Assembly (NCBI GenBank): GCA_025529335.1
Contig: JAMYHX010000469.1
Location: 1 to 33,681, forward strand
Source: Rhizopus sp. PT2906
Lineage: Eukaryota > Mucoromycota > Mucoromycetes > Mucorales > Rhizopodaceae
Direction: 5' to 3'
Length of the DNA stretch: 33,681 nt
Positions 20,631 to 31,257 of the stretch are shown in pieces. The stretch's first letter is position 1, and each line of letters opens with the position of its first letter. The notes under the pieces are model-generated. The model ran no database searches and was not told the origin of the DNA. It was given only the letters and a program-made list of their open reading frames with translations. Position numbers and translations under genes: made by a program.

Positions 20631-22287
20631 TCACCAAAAGGAACCAAAAGAGTATAAAAAAAAGTATAAAGAGAAAAGAAAGAGAGAAAAAAGGGATGAG
20701 AGCAAATTTCCCTCTTTTTATATCCTTTTCTAAGTTATGTGAAGTTATTGTTTTCAATAAGATTTTACTCCTTGCAAGAAAATAAGGTTTACGCCCACAC
20801 TTTTGTTTATTTCTAAAGTGTTTCATGACTCTTTGCTTATCTTTTTTATACTTTTTATATTCACTCAAATTATCACTTGTATTTATACTTTAGTGAAGTT
20901 GCTCACCTATCTTTTTATATAGTAAAAAGACAAAAGCAATAGATTTCATGCATTCTTTGTTTACGTCGTACGCTCTTGGGCTTATTTCCTAGTCTTGGTT
21001 ACACACTATTTGTGCTACTCTGTCAAACTCTTTTTTGACTTTTTGCTAGTAAAGACTAGATAAATACTATTTTTTAGTAGTTGTTATATGAAGCAAGTTA
21101 TGCATAAATCAAAAGATTAGTACCACCGAAATGGTAATAGTAAACTATAGACGCGTTCGAAAACCTTGTTAACTCATGAAAAATATAATAGCTTTATTTT
21201 GAACAAGTGTAGACGCAGTTATAACACCTAGTCAAGGTTCTCGCAATTACCTTTCGAGAGTCAGTACTTTTAGCGCATTATCTCCCAATGGAAGGGTTAA
21301 GTTTCCGTTGGATGTCAACAATAACTATATTCTGGACTCTCATTGCCTCGATCATAGCGCACTAATTTTAATGATGCACAATAATTATGCTGGTAAACCT
21401 TGATCAAACGTAATTACACGCTGCACGCGGATCATGATAAAATAAAAGATTTTGTTGCAAAGCAGTTGATAATTCACGTTCGTACGACCGCAAATATGGG
21501 CTAAGAACGACGAGAGGGGCGCTAATAGCGTTTTTGAGAAACATATGAAGACTGATTGTCTACGTTCTTGATGAGAAAGATAAAGAAAGGATTCTATATT
21601 ACATTAATGAGAACCTGTCAACATTTACTTTTCATTGTCAAACTATAATAGTTGATGGTATTGACACTAGGGAAATCTGTTGTCATAGTCTAGATTTGTG
21701 CCTCGGATAGTTCAATATATGATATCTTGCTAATTGACATTAACGTTGACCTTGGACAATTTCTAAAGAACGCTTTTCAAAAGAGCGTCCGCTTAAATTA
21801 ACAAGTATCATCTGCCGACATTTGTTAATCCCAAATAAGACCACTCATCGCCTCTTTTTTGTACGATTTGCTCAAGTAACCAGGTTCATAAGCTGACGAC
21901 GAATTCAAAGTCGAAGGTATTCTTACAAGAATTACCTGAGACCATCGGACAAACACAAGAATAATACATATGCTTTAATCATCTTATTGGTTTATTGAGC
22001 GGAACTTAAATAATAATACAATAAAAGTCTAAGTTTTTATAATAATTGTTTCTTGGTTATCTAAGCGAAGGTCATTACCGTAGGGTAAGGGAGGGTGGGT
22101 GACATTATTCTTCCTTGTGTTTGTCCTCTGGTCTAAATAGTAAGGATCAAAAGAACGAATACAGAGCAACTTTAAATCACCACAACAATGAAGCAGTCAC
22201 TAAATAAAAAGAAGATGATTTATCGACAACAACTTTCCACTCCTCTACATTTGTCATACCGGGACGATTTTCAATAAAAGATCTCAT
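20631..22287. other. Intergenic, mostly AT-rich, scattered coding-like debris
   Basis: No intact gene. A plus-strand stretch at about 21270-21400 reads like protein for about 40 codons (SPNGRVKFPLDVNNN...) before stops, and similar fragments occur to about 21960. They look like relics of an old gene or transposon, but no family can be named. Confidence 0.4.
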
Positions 22288-22689
22288 TTAGCGCGTATCA
22301 CAACCTGCAAGCTCGGCAGCAGATGTAATGATACCTAATTGTAAGCGTGTCAAAATCAGAAAGTTTAGCAATAATTGAGATTATGCTTACCTGATGGAAG
22401 TTTTTTGGCTTGCAGAAGACAGTTTTTTAACTCATCAACAGTCTCATTCGCTTTTTTTTTCTTCTTATTTGAATATGCCTTCATAAGCTCCTTTAATTCG
22501 TTCTTCATAGACAAAAAAAAAGAACTGGTCTAAATCCGGAGATGCTTCTTTATGACGGTTACGTTTAATATGGCTGCTTTGATCAAAGTCATCTGGAGTG
22601 TTTCTCTTTGATCTATTTAGAAGAAACATTGGCGATGGAGTATCGACACCCGTATAGAAACTCTTTTGCCAAGTTTTTATTCTGTTCAT
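22288..22689 (-). pseudogene. Small two-exon gene with a frameshift in a T run, function unknown
   Basis: Reading starts at ATG 22689 and is open through SPDLDQFFF. A run of nine T (forward A, about 22513-22521) follows. In the given frame it terminates at about 22465. If the run had eight T, the frame would pass into SMKNELKELMKAY and a lysine-rich coiled-coil-like helix to 22391. A good GT-AG intron (22390-22335) would then join exon 22334-22288, ending GIITSAAELAGCDTR and stop, for about 114 aa. The in-phase intron and protein-like tail argue that the second frame was real. The shift may be a true mutation, ribosomal slippage or an assembly error. The N-terminal half is polar with K/R patches (SKRNTPDDFDQ, IKRNRHK). 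No family recognised. Confidence 0.5.
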
Positions 22690-23339
22690 ATAAGTATTCG
22701 TTGTTCAATTTAAAAGTTCAGATAAAAGAGCGAAAAAGTACAATAACATTTTAACAGTAGTTAATCAAGTGTGTCAGCTTTCAGATTTACAATGTGCCAT
22801 ACGTTCATTGTTAGCATGGTTTTTACTGTAAAATCCAAAAAAGGTAATGCTCTCCTTAATCTGCAAAAATATTTATACACCACAATGAAACACTCGATTG
22901 CTGGACAGCTACTGTCAATAGATTGAGGACAAGACTAGAGGATATTAAGACTTTTGCTTTATGAGACAAGATGTAATACTATAAATGAGTAGTGGATTCT
23001 ACTGATTTGATAGAAAATATCGAAAAGCTGTCAGGTAAAAGAGAGAGTATATACAGATGTTATACAGTCAAAGGTCTACTTGCAATGTAAATCCAAGTTC
23101 ATACTTTTTAAAAGCAAAATATCAACATATTATGAGCAACAATGATAGATATCCTCAATGTATTACTATAAGCTATGATTGCTAATATATAGTCCATGAG
23201 GGCAGTAGGGCATAAACAAAGCTATTGTTAAAAGCACGTTTTATATGCCACTTTGGGTTGTAGTATTCACGTATAAATCGAATTGTATAATGTAGTTTTC
23301 ACTTGAATGACTTTACTTTGCTTTCAAAAGAACATTTTG
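22690..23339. other. Intergenic, AT-rich
   Basis: Contains the presumed promoter of the small minus-strand gene at its left edge. Nothing else is recognisable. Confidence 0.45.
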
Positions 23340-23945
23340 CGGGGTTCTTTTGCAGTGTCCCTAGTATTACCCTAAAATAAAGGGACTTGGCCCGAGTAAA
23401 ACAAAGTATAACCTTAGAAAGGCATTGAGGAATAGCTCTGTAGCTTTCGTCAAGATTTTTTGGCTATGTTTCAGGTTGCGTAAGATGTAAAAGGAGCTCA
23501 TTGAAAATGGTCGTTCCAATGGATAGCTCAAATTGCATGCATAATGGAACCCAATGTGTCAAAAACTGATAGTCGATCATCCGACACAATGCGAAAATGA
23601 GTAAAAGTCAAGAGGAAAATACACCTGTATAGCGGGAGGATTCAGCAAGCAGGGAGCTCCAGACATCAGCCTTGTGATCACAGATAAATAACATATGCCC
23701 TATTGTTTCGGGCATACAGCAATACTGACAAAAGTCTTATGTTGAAGATTGGTTTTGCTGGATATTTTGTCGAAAATTAGTCTTTATCTAGCAGAGTACT
23801 GCATAGGAGTGGTGTAGAACTGACTCCAATTGTGTCTAGTAATAACAGGAAGCTGCGGTACCCCGGAAGAGAATTCCAGCCTATTTGTGATTATCTGTCT
23901 TATTTCCGGGTTTTTAACGAGAGAATCAGCTTATCGTTTTCATAT
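23340..23945 (-). mobile_element. Degenerate 3' end of a LINE (non-LTR) retrotransposon
   Basis: Minus-strand frames show the C-terminal part of a LINE reverse-transcriptase protein. At about 23925-23790: IRQIITNRLEFSSG, then TRHNWSQFYTTPMQYSAR. After a stop and a frameshift comes a zinc-knuckle-like segment at about 23745-23630: CQYCCMPETIGHMLFICDH followed by KADVWSSLL. This C-x-x-C...H...C layout, with TP..Y..R upstream, is the pattern seen at the end of the RT proteins of fungal non-LTR elements. More broken frames continue to about 23340. Multiple stops and shifts show it is dead. No endonuclease or RT core and no poly-A tail were identified. Confidence 0.65.
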
Positions 23946-24230
23946 GAGAATAGGGGGGTAAACTTCGTATTCATTTTATGGCTACTATATTTTTGTGGGT
24001 ATTTATTGTCAACGACGAATACAGAAAACTGAATTTAAAATATTATGTACAAAATGGACACAGAGATGGACACATATTGAAGGTTCATATGCTGTATTTT
24101 CAATGCAGTCATTTAAAACTAAGCTATCCAATCATTTATAAAATAATTTTATTTGAGCTTTCACATGGTATGGAATAAATACAGCAGAATCTAAGGAAAT
24201 CAACAAAAGAGAAAGAAAGAGAAAAAGCAT
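23946..24230. other. Intergenic, downstream of CCP1
   Basis: AT-rich. Two 66-codon plus-strand frames (23832-24032 and 23978-24178) overlap the LINE relic and this spacer and look like chance. Confidence 0.4.
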
Positions 24231-25152
24231 TTATAATCTGCCTCGTTTTTGAACGCCCAGCTCAATCAACTTGAGGAAGGCGGCAGCAAAGTCATCAAAG
24301 AACTTTTGTTGGTCCTTGGCGTAGAGTTCAACATATTGACGGAAAGGTTCTTCCAAGAGTGCGATATCAGTAGGTAACATCATGATTTCATCGTCTTCAT
24401 CAACAAATTGCCTAGGTCCATCCCACTTCTTTTCGACCCACTTAGTATTAAGCAAGAGCTTAAAGAATTGGTTGGAGAATCGAGTAGGGTTGTATGTCCA
24501 TGGTCCATCAAATCCAGATCTATCACGGTGACAACGGCCAACAGTGTGGGCACCAATCAAGGCAACTGTTTCCTGAACAGTGAAGCCCATACGACTGACA
24601 AATACATCCAAGATGTGGTCCTTACCCAAAGCACCGTCAGGGAGACGGCCTAAAGGAGGACAGTCGGTTTCATTATTCTTATCTTTTCTACCACCGGTCC
24701 ACTCGATGTGAGGACCACCCATGTGTTCAACAGCAACACATCCAGCAAGACTATGGGATTAAATATGTAAATGACGAGAGGGGAAAGCATGTTGTATAGT
24801 TGACACTTACGTCCATAAATCGGCATATGTGATCCAAGGATGTTTAGCCTTGATGGGTTCCAAGAAGGTTCTGGCATGTTCTAAGCCAGCATTAGCAGGG
24901 TCCTCTGCTTCAGCCTTATAACGCATAGTAGCACCATCGCTACCACCATCCTTGCGGTTTTTATCATAAGTACCACTTGCATGCCATGCTAAACGAAGAC
25001 TACGCACGAGAATAAGAAAGAGAGTATAAAAGTGATATACAAACTTACACAACAGGAGCAAAAGATCCATCATCATAGTTTTCATTAGGAAAAGCCTTGG
25101 CTATATCTTCTCTAACTTGCTTGTATTTATCAGGGGAAGCTTCAGTGGCCAT
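24231..25152 (-). CDS. CCP1: Cytochrome c peroxidase (class I haem peroxidase)
   Basis: Exons 25152-25049, 24999-24811 and 24750-24231 give 270 aa. All key residues are visible: distal Arg37, Trp40 and His41 in LRLAWHA, proximal haem ligand His166 in GAHTVGRCH, the radical tryptophan Trp182 in FDGPW, and Asp226 in LPTD. Each is offset by about 9-11 from the yeast enzyme. Trp182 with the PW context supports cytochrome c peroxidase rather than ascorbate peroxidase. The enzyme reduces hydrogen peroxide using electrons from ferrocytochrome c. The N-terminus begins MATEASPDKY and has no basic, amphipathic mitochondrial presequence, unlike yeast Ccp1, so it may be cytosolic or use an unseen upstream exon. 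It is divergent from a carrier gene over 296 bp. Confidence 0.93.
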
Positions 25153-25448
25153 AGTTAATATAAGAAATAATAAATAAAAAAAAAAAAAAGAAAATATTTT
25201 AACCCAGTCACTTTATAAGGCAGCTCTTGGATTGCTGCTTATTCAATCAATTTAATTTCATACAGCGACCATCAACAGTGGCCTCATGTGAAAAAAGAAG
25301 GGACAAGTGAAGATTACTCCACACTTTTTGTTTGATTGGATCCGTTCATGAATTCACATGCTTGATTTTAATAACCGAAAAAAGGAAACCGAACAGCGCT
25401 CTTTAAAATGGCACACTTCACTTTTTTTACTCTTTCTTCTTTAATACA
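25153..25448. promoter_or_regulatory. Shared 296-bp promoter region, CCP1 and peroxisomal carrier
   Basis: The short space between two divergent ATGs must hold both promoters. Visible elements are an inverted CCAAT box (ATTGG at 25335-25339), an A/T-rich leader before CCP1 (25170-25195) and pyrimidine-rich sequence before the carrier (25420-25440). Co-regulation is plausible but not shown. Confidence 0.5.
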
Positions 25449-26679
25449 ATGTCTGATAACGTTGCTCATGCTCTTTCTGGTAACTTTTCGTTATTTCTTA
25501 TATACATGACAACTTATCTTGTTACCTAGGTGCTGGTGGAGGTATCGTCTCCATGGTATTGACCTATCCTTTGGTCTCTATCAGCTCTCGTCTTCAGGTA
25601 CAAAAGAATGACGCCAGTAAAGACGCATACAAGGTAAGCTTTGAAACGATTATCACTCTGATGATAAAACTCATCATAAGCCATAGAATACCCTCGATGC
25701 CTTTTTCAAGATTCTTGCTAAAGAAGGACCCAAGGGTTTATACTCGCAAGTATCACAATCATATTATTCTGTTTTGCAACTAACATCAATCGTGTAGTGG
25801 CTTGAGCTCTGGTGTATTTGGTATCGCAATTACAAATGGTAATTTGCCTGGAATTCCCATTATAAATCAATATCTAATTCTTTTCCCCATACACAGGTGT
25901 TTACTACTACTGTTATGAAGCTGTCAAGGCCATTTTTGAAAAGGCAAAGGGTAAGGGCAAGCCCATGAGTACAGCTGAATCTATGGCTGCTGGTGCTATT
26001 GCTGGATGTGCTGTCGTCTTAGCTACACATCCCATCTGGACTGTCAACGTAGGATTTTATTATTGTGTCTCTTTCTTGTTACTCATTTTACTTTTATATA
26101 GACGCGTTTAACTGTTAAAAAGGGTGTCGAAGGAGATGAAAAGAAGACCAAGTCTAATGCTCTGGAAGTAGGTCTCCAAATCCTCAAGAAGGACGGTATT
26201 GCTGGCCTTTATGCCGGTGTCGGTGCTGCTTTAGTGCTAGTCATTAATCCCATCATTCAATATACTGTATTCGAACAAGTCAAGAATAAGATTGCCAAAA
26301 TGAAGACCCTCAGCAATTTTGACTTCTTCCTCTTGGGTGCCATATCCAAACTCTGTGCCACTGCCATCACTTACCCATACATGTAAGGATTTTAATATAG
26401 AACTGGACCATATGCTTATGTTTTCATAGTGTCATCAAGTCCCGTATGCAAGTGTCTCAGCAAGGAGAAGAAAAATACGAATCCATCTTGGATGGTTTTA
26501 AAAAGATTATTGCTAATGAAGGTGTCACCGGTCTTTACAAGGGTATCTCTTCCAAGATCGTTCAATCTGTTCTTACAGCTGCCTTCTTATTTATGGCCAA
26601 GGAAGTCTTGTTTGATTGGTCCGTTTGGGTTCTCGTCTTGCTCGGCGCTCGTAAGCGTGCTGCTGTCAAGAGTGCTTAA
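25449..26679 (+). CDS. ANT1: Peroxisomal adenine nucleotide carrier (Ant1/PMP47, SLC25A17 type)
   Basis: Seven exons: 25449-25479, 25530-25633, 25687-25745, 25798-25838, 25897-26048, 26102-26382 and 26430-26679, coding 305 aa. Three mitochondrial-carrier repeats are present, each with its signature at the end of the odd helix: TYPLVSISSRLQ, THPIWTVNTRL and TYPYIVIKSRMQ. The second signature, with W and N, and the overall similarity to Candida PMP47 and yeast Ant1 point to the peroxisomal ATP/AMP exchanger that supplies ATP for fatty-acid activation inside peroxisomes. Intron 3 (25746-25797) starts with GCAAGT and ends with AG; only this GC-AG choice keeps the frame and restores YSGLSSG. The remaining introns are GT-AG. 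Confidence 0.9.
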
Positions 26680-27009
26680 ATTTAGATTTACTTTATAAAC
26701 ATTATTCATGTAAACTATATTTTTCCTTTACAATCTCATTGTGTTGCTATCCTTACAAAAGTTGTCAATGAAGCACACACATTCCCTATTTCAAGCACAA
26801 GCTGACTAATATCCACTTTGTAAGGGAAAAAGAAAAAAAGATGTGAGCTATTGTGGATGAATTCATTTACAGACACATTCGCATAAATTAAAAATAGATT
26901 TTCTGAGGCAGTCTAATATGCTATGGGATATGGTTCCATTTGAGAAATTTTGTTGGTGCAAAGGTCTTTTGTTTCGCAACTACAGAATCTATTCATTTTT
27001 CTTAGTCAT
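26680..27009. other. Intergenic downstream of the carrier gene
   Basis: AT-rich, containing the carrier 3' UTR. No gene seen. Confidence 0.5.
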
Positions 27010-27275
27010 TATCAAATATTGATTGATGTCGGTTTGTCGACTTACTTTCAAAGTGTTTTACTCATTGATGCTGACCAGTCCAATCGCCAAACCCCTCATC
27101 CTCTGTTGAAGCTCTTTGTATAAGATTCCCGTGACACCATACATTTGACGCTTTATTCTTATTGCAATCCTTTCCTTTCATTCCATCACCAAATACAGCC
27201 ATGGAATCTTGTTTGACATTTGAAAGGTTTTCTTTTGAATACGTGTTGTTTCCTTTGATATTCAATAGCAAATTT
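27010..27275 (-). mobile_element. Fragment of a TnpB/Fanzor-like (OrfB) protein gene, decayed
   Basis: On the minus strand one frame reads NVKQDSMAVFGDGMKGKD, and after a one-base shift near 27145 a second frame continues RQMYGVTGILYKEL and LVSINE. The combination FGDG(M/L)..KD, then GV(T)G.LY..L, then a short .I.E segment is what I recall from abundant Mucorales proteins with a RuvC-like fold and C-terminal zinc ribbon, related to TnpB/OrfB and Fanzor. The zinc-ribbon part expected after INE is not preserved: a stop follows at 27060. Identification is from memory of the family pattern, over about 60 residues, and needs a search. Confidence 0.4.
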
Positions 27276-28325
27276 GTAATAAAGATTGATGTTAATATTT
27301 CTTTAATCTATTTGTGTCAAGCTTGACTTTAATTATTTTCCCTTTTCAGACAGATCAAATGCTCGATATATTGATATATCCGCAACTATTTGTATCCCTT
27401 CTATATTCTGTAGTCATACAATACTTGCTGTTTTGAATATGTCAGGCATTAAGAATAAGCAGAGCGTATAATAATGATTCTTCATGGCTGAGACATAAAG
27501 AAATACAAGGCTAATGGTGCAGCATAATCAATAACAAGGGGGCTTTGTGATGACCATCTGAGAAAGAAATCTTATGTAAATCACCTACTGGATCGACACC
27601 TTTAGGTTTTTTTTTAGTAAGCCCCTTTTTCTGTTTTAGGAAACTGACCCCTAGTAGTTTCAATACTATTCCTTATAATCATCTTTCTTACACTTTATTT
27701 AAAGACAGAGCGATAAGATGTTGAATACAGGCTTTTAATCTAAAACGAGACAAGTTGAAAATAGTTTTTGGGCCAATCAAAAACCATTTCGACGTGTAGC
27801 ACAATAAGTTGGAAATAGTTTGATACATTACAATAGACAAAACGAAGCATAACATTAAATGTGTACCTGAACCAAATGTCCTTTATTCAAGCATTTTGTA
27901 GCCCTCACAATGTATTAGCCTACCAAGAACTGTGGCATAGAGACTATATAATCTTTGCTTTTAGAGTAAAAAAATCACTGCACTAAAAAGTAAAGTCGAT
28001 ACATCTGTTTAAAGTCCGTTAATTGCAAAAGGGGCAATTGCTCTATAAAGTGTTTCTTTGTTTAAGGTTGCGAATGAAGTTAATAGATTGACCCAAACAA
28101 AATAACGCTTCATTGTTTACTCTCTTTCATATGTCTTCCGCTTATGTTCTGTAGGTAGGTCCGGTCAATAGCGGATATTGTATATTGTCAGTCATGGACG
28201 TTTGACTTGTCACACACTCAATCTTATTTTGCAGCCCATTTTTGTTTATCGACATTTTCTCTCTTTTTTCTTTTGTTCTTTATCCACTTTTTTTTTTCGT
28301 ATTAAAAAAAAAGTTGCACTAAAAG
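27276..28325. other. Intergenic upstream of the C9-methyltransferase gene
   Basis: About 1 kb, AT-rich. Two similar short stretches, AAGTTGAAAATAGTTT at about 27752 and AAGTTGGAAATAGTTT at about 27807, form an imperfect direct repeat. T/A homopolymers at 28288-28312 precede the gene and may mark the promoter. No coding frame. Confidence 0.45.
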
Positions 28326-28397
28326 GTAAGGCTTAAAAAACGCGTTTTTTTATTTAAAAGGAGAGTCTTGAAGGTATTGACATTCATTTCCTTCTAG
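28326..28397 (+). other. Possible 5' UTR intron ending at the start codon
   Basis: AAAAG|GTAAGG at 28326 and TTCCTTCTAG at 28397 make a good GT-AG pair of 72 bp, with the acceptor AG directly touching the ATG of the C9-methyltransferase gene. This is inferred from splice consensus only. Confidence 0.4.
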
Positions 28398-29929
28398 ATG
28401 TCAAAAGAATTCAAACCGACCACATGGGCGGCTATTCATAACGCAACACTCCCAGCTGAAGGTGCAGGCAACCAAACATTTGATAATCGTATTCTTGCTG
28501 GTGCTGTACTTGGTGTTCCGGCCTTTATCACATACTCCCTTGGTTTAGGCGCTTGGTCCTTCTTGTTCTTGACCGTCCTGTTATTCCTTCCTATTCTCGC
28601 GTGTACTCTCTATCTCTTTTCCCGTTTTGCTCCTCGTTATCGCAACCACATTCCTCTTCCTGGTAAACCTATTGAATCCTACTTGACCTTCCATGATGCT
28701 GAACTTCGTGTCAAGTATCACGGACGCAACAAGATTCCTATGGAAACCTTTTTTGAGGCTTATTTCGTTGGTAAGGTCGATTTCAATGGTGATCCTTTGG
28801 AAATTATGGAACTTCGTCATGATTGGGCCGCTTTCCAATTCACATATGGTCAATTCAAGTTTTTCTTAACTCAGTGGTTACCCGAAACCTTTTGGCACTC
28901 ACGCGAACAAGATGAAAATCAAGTCCGTGATCACTATGATCGTGGTAACGATTTCTATGAAGCCTTCTTGGGCCCATTGATGGTTTATACCTCAGGTATT
29001 ATTTCTGATCCCACCAAGCGTGAGACTTTGGAAGAATTGCAGGAAAACAAGATGGAACTGATTTGCGAAAAACTCCACATGAAGGAAGGTGATAAGCACT
29101 TGGATATTGGATGTGGCTGGGGTACTTTGGTTGCTTATGCTGCTAAACACTACAATACACAGTCCACTGGTGTCACTCTTGCTCGTAATCAAGTTGCATT
29201 TGGTGATAAGCGTATTGAAGAATGGGGTGTCAAGGGTAAGGCTAATTTGCTCTGTATGGACTATCGTGATATTCCTAAAGGACAAAAATATGACAAGATT
29301 TCGGTAAGTGTCCAAGAAAAAAACATTTGTTTTACCAGTGATTAACTATTATAAAAGGCTGTTGAAATGGCTGAGCACGTTGGTATTCGTCGTTTCCAAA
29401 CTTTCCTTCAAGAAATCCGTGAATTGTTAGAAGATGATGGTCTTTTCTACATGCAAGTTGCTGGTTTGAGAGCTACTTGGCAATACGAAGATTTCATTTG
29501 GTAAGTGTAAACATGCCTTCAAAAGTACATGAAAACTAATATCTTTATTTTCAACAAAGGGGTTTATTTATGGCAAAATACATTTTCCCTGGTGCTGATG
29601 CCTCTACGCCCTTGTACTGGTACCTCAAACAATTGGAAACCGCTGGCTTCGAAATCCACAGCGTAGACACTGTTGGTGTTCACTATTCAGCCACTTTGGA
29701 ACGTTGGTACGAAAACTGGATGAAGAATAAGGGTGCCATGACAGAAAAATACGGTAGCAAGTTGGTTCGTATTTGGGAGATTTTCCTTTCTTGGTCTGTC
29801 ATCATTTCCCGTCAAGGAAGTGCCACCTGCTTCCAAATTGTTGCCAACAAAAACCGTAACTCGTTTGATCGCACTGCATTGATCTGCAATCGTACTAACC
29901 CTCGTGCCTGGAAAAGCAAGCGTGGTTAG
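28398..29929 (+). CDS. MTS1: Sphingolipid C9-methyltransferase
   Basis: Exons 28398-29303, 29358-29500 and 29560-29929 give 472 aa. Two hydrophobic segments at about residues 33-75 anchor the protein, probably in the ER. The C-terminal two thirds are a cyclopropane-fatty-acid-synthase-like SAM methyltransferase: VRDHYDRGNDFYEAFLG, then YTSGI, and the SAM-binding LDIGCGWGT at about 234-242, followed by the AVEMAEHVG motif that spans the exon 1/2 junction. Length and N-terminal membrane anchor fit fungal sphingolipid C9-methyltransferases, which add the 9-methyl branch to the sphingoid base of fungal glucosylceramides, as opposed to soluble bacterial CFA synthases. An AATAAA lies about 28 bp after the stop. 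Confidence 0.93.
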
Positions 29930-30336
29930 ATAAACATTGTGTATATTTGAAAGATATAAATAAAAGAATTGTGTTTTTACGTTTATTTCTATGTTGTGTT
30001 GCTTTTAAGAAGATAAAAGGATGAATATGAATATGTTATCACCAATACATCCAAAGCTGCAAAACTACAGTTACCAATCAACACTAGCTATTTCACAGAA
30101 GCCAAACGCTATTGACAGTTGTCAAATTCAAGCAGAGAAATCGTCGTTGTGCAAAAAGTAAAGTCACAATTGATGTCATAATCTTTGGTGACAGGGTGTA
30201 TTTATGGTGCGCCTAAAAGAAAATCTGACTTGAACTTTGCAAGACGCGTCAGCTTAAATATTACGCAACCCGAGCCCCTCAGTCTTTTTCGACTTTTTTT
30301 TGCATATTAGCAAATCCATATTAAACAATATAGAAG
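29930..30336. other. Spacer between two same-strand genes
   Basis: 407 bp holding the 3' UTR of the methyltransferase gene and the promoter of the proteasome gene. I looked for the Rpn4-type GGTGGCAAA box and did not find it; GGTGACAGG near 30189 is a poor match. T-rich sequence at about 30285-30301 precedes the proteasome start. Confidence 0.45.
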
Positions 30337-31257
30337 ATGAGTCTCAAGAAAGGAGAAGTTAACCTCGGTGTATGTTGCCTTTTTTTTTTAAGAAAGTATA
30401 ATGCTTATTGTATTCATAGACATCCATTATGGCAGTTGCTTATAAAGATGGCGTTATCCTTGGCGCTGATTCACGTACAACTACTGGTGCTTACATTGCC
30501 AACAGAGTAACAGATAAATTGACCAAAGTTCACGATAAAATCTATTGTTGTCGATCAGGTTCAGCTGCTGACACTCAAGCAGTTGCTGATATTGTACATT
30601 ACTATCTTCAAATGTACAGGTACATAATTCATAATACAAAAAAAAAAAACTTGGAAATGTATACATAACAATACATTCATATAGTGTTAGCGAAGACCAA
30701 GCACCTTCTGTTCGTACAGCAGCCGCCTTATTCCAGGAACTATGTTACCAAAACAAAGATAATCTCATGGCAGGTATTATCGTTGCTGGTTGGGATGACA
30801 AGGATGGACCATCAGTTTATAATATACCTCTTGGAGGATCTCTGCATAAAGCACCATTCGCAATTGGAGGTAACTTTTATACAAGTGTATAAGAATAACA
30901 ACATAGCTAAAGAACATGACGTATATAGGCTCTGGATCAACATATATTTACGGTTACTGTGATGCAAAGTATAAAGACAACATGACACGAGAAGAGTGTG
31001 AAGAATTTGTAAAGAATTGTAAGATATTTGCTAATAAGTGACAAGAGGCTTTTTATTTATTCTTTGATGTGTGTAGCTTTGGCTTTAGCAATGTCTCGTG
31101 ATGGCTCTTCAGGTGGTGTCATCCGTATGGCAGTTATTACAAAGGATGGTGTTGAAAGAATATTTGTTCCCGGAAATGAATTACCTGGTAAGTGGATACC
31201 CTAAAGTCTATAAACCAAAATCTTAATATTTGTTTGATAGTTCATTGGGAAGGTTAA
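30337..31257 (+). CDS. PRE3: 20S proteasome subunit beta-1 (caspase-like)
   Basis: Six exons: 30337-30369, 30420-30619, 30685-30869, 30929-31018, 31077-31187 and 31241-31257, coding 211 aa. A short propeptide (MSLKKGEVNLG) precedes the catalytic threonine Thr12 in GTSIMAV; the exon 1/2 boundary falls exactly between Gly11 and Thr12. Asp28, Arg30 and Lys44 match the conserved Asp17, Arg19 and Lys33 of mature beta-1. Further conserved blocks are RSGSAADTQA, ELCYQNKDNL, SGSTYIYGYCD and SRDGSSGGVIRM. The subunit cuts after acidic residues inside the 20S core. The last exon has only 17 nt, so gene finders may miss it. Confidence 0.95.

Noticed and set aside
20566..20868. 100-codon minus-strand frame with a hydrophobic Phe/Leu run
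   Set aside because: It comes from A/T-rich simple sequence. It cannot be spliced in phase to the protein-like frame at 20409-20580, because the only candidate intron is 27 bp and out of phase.
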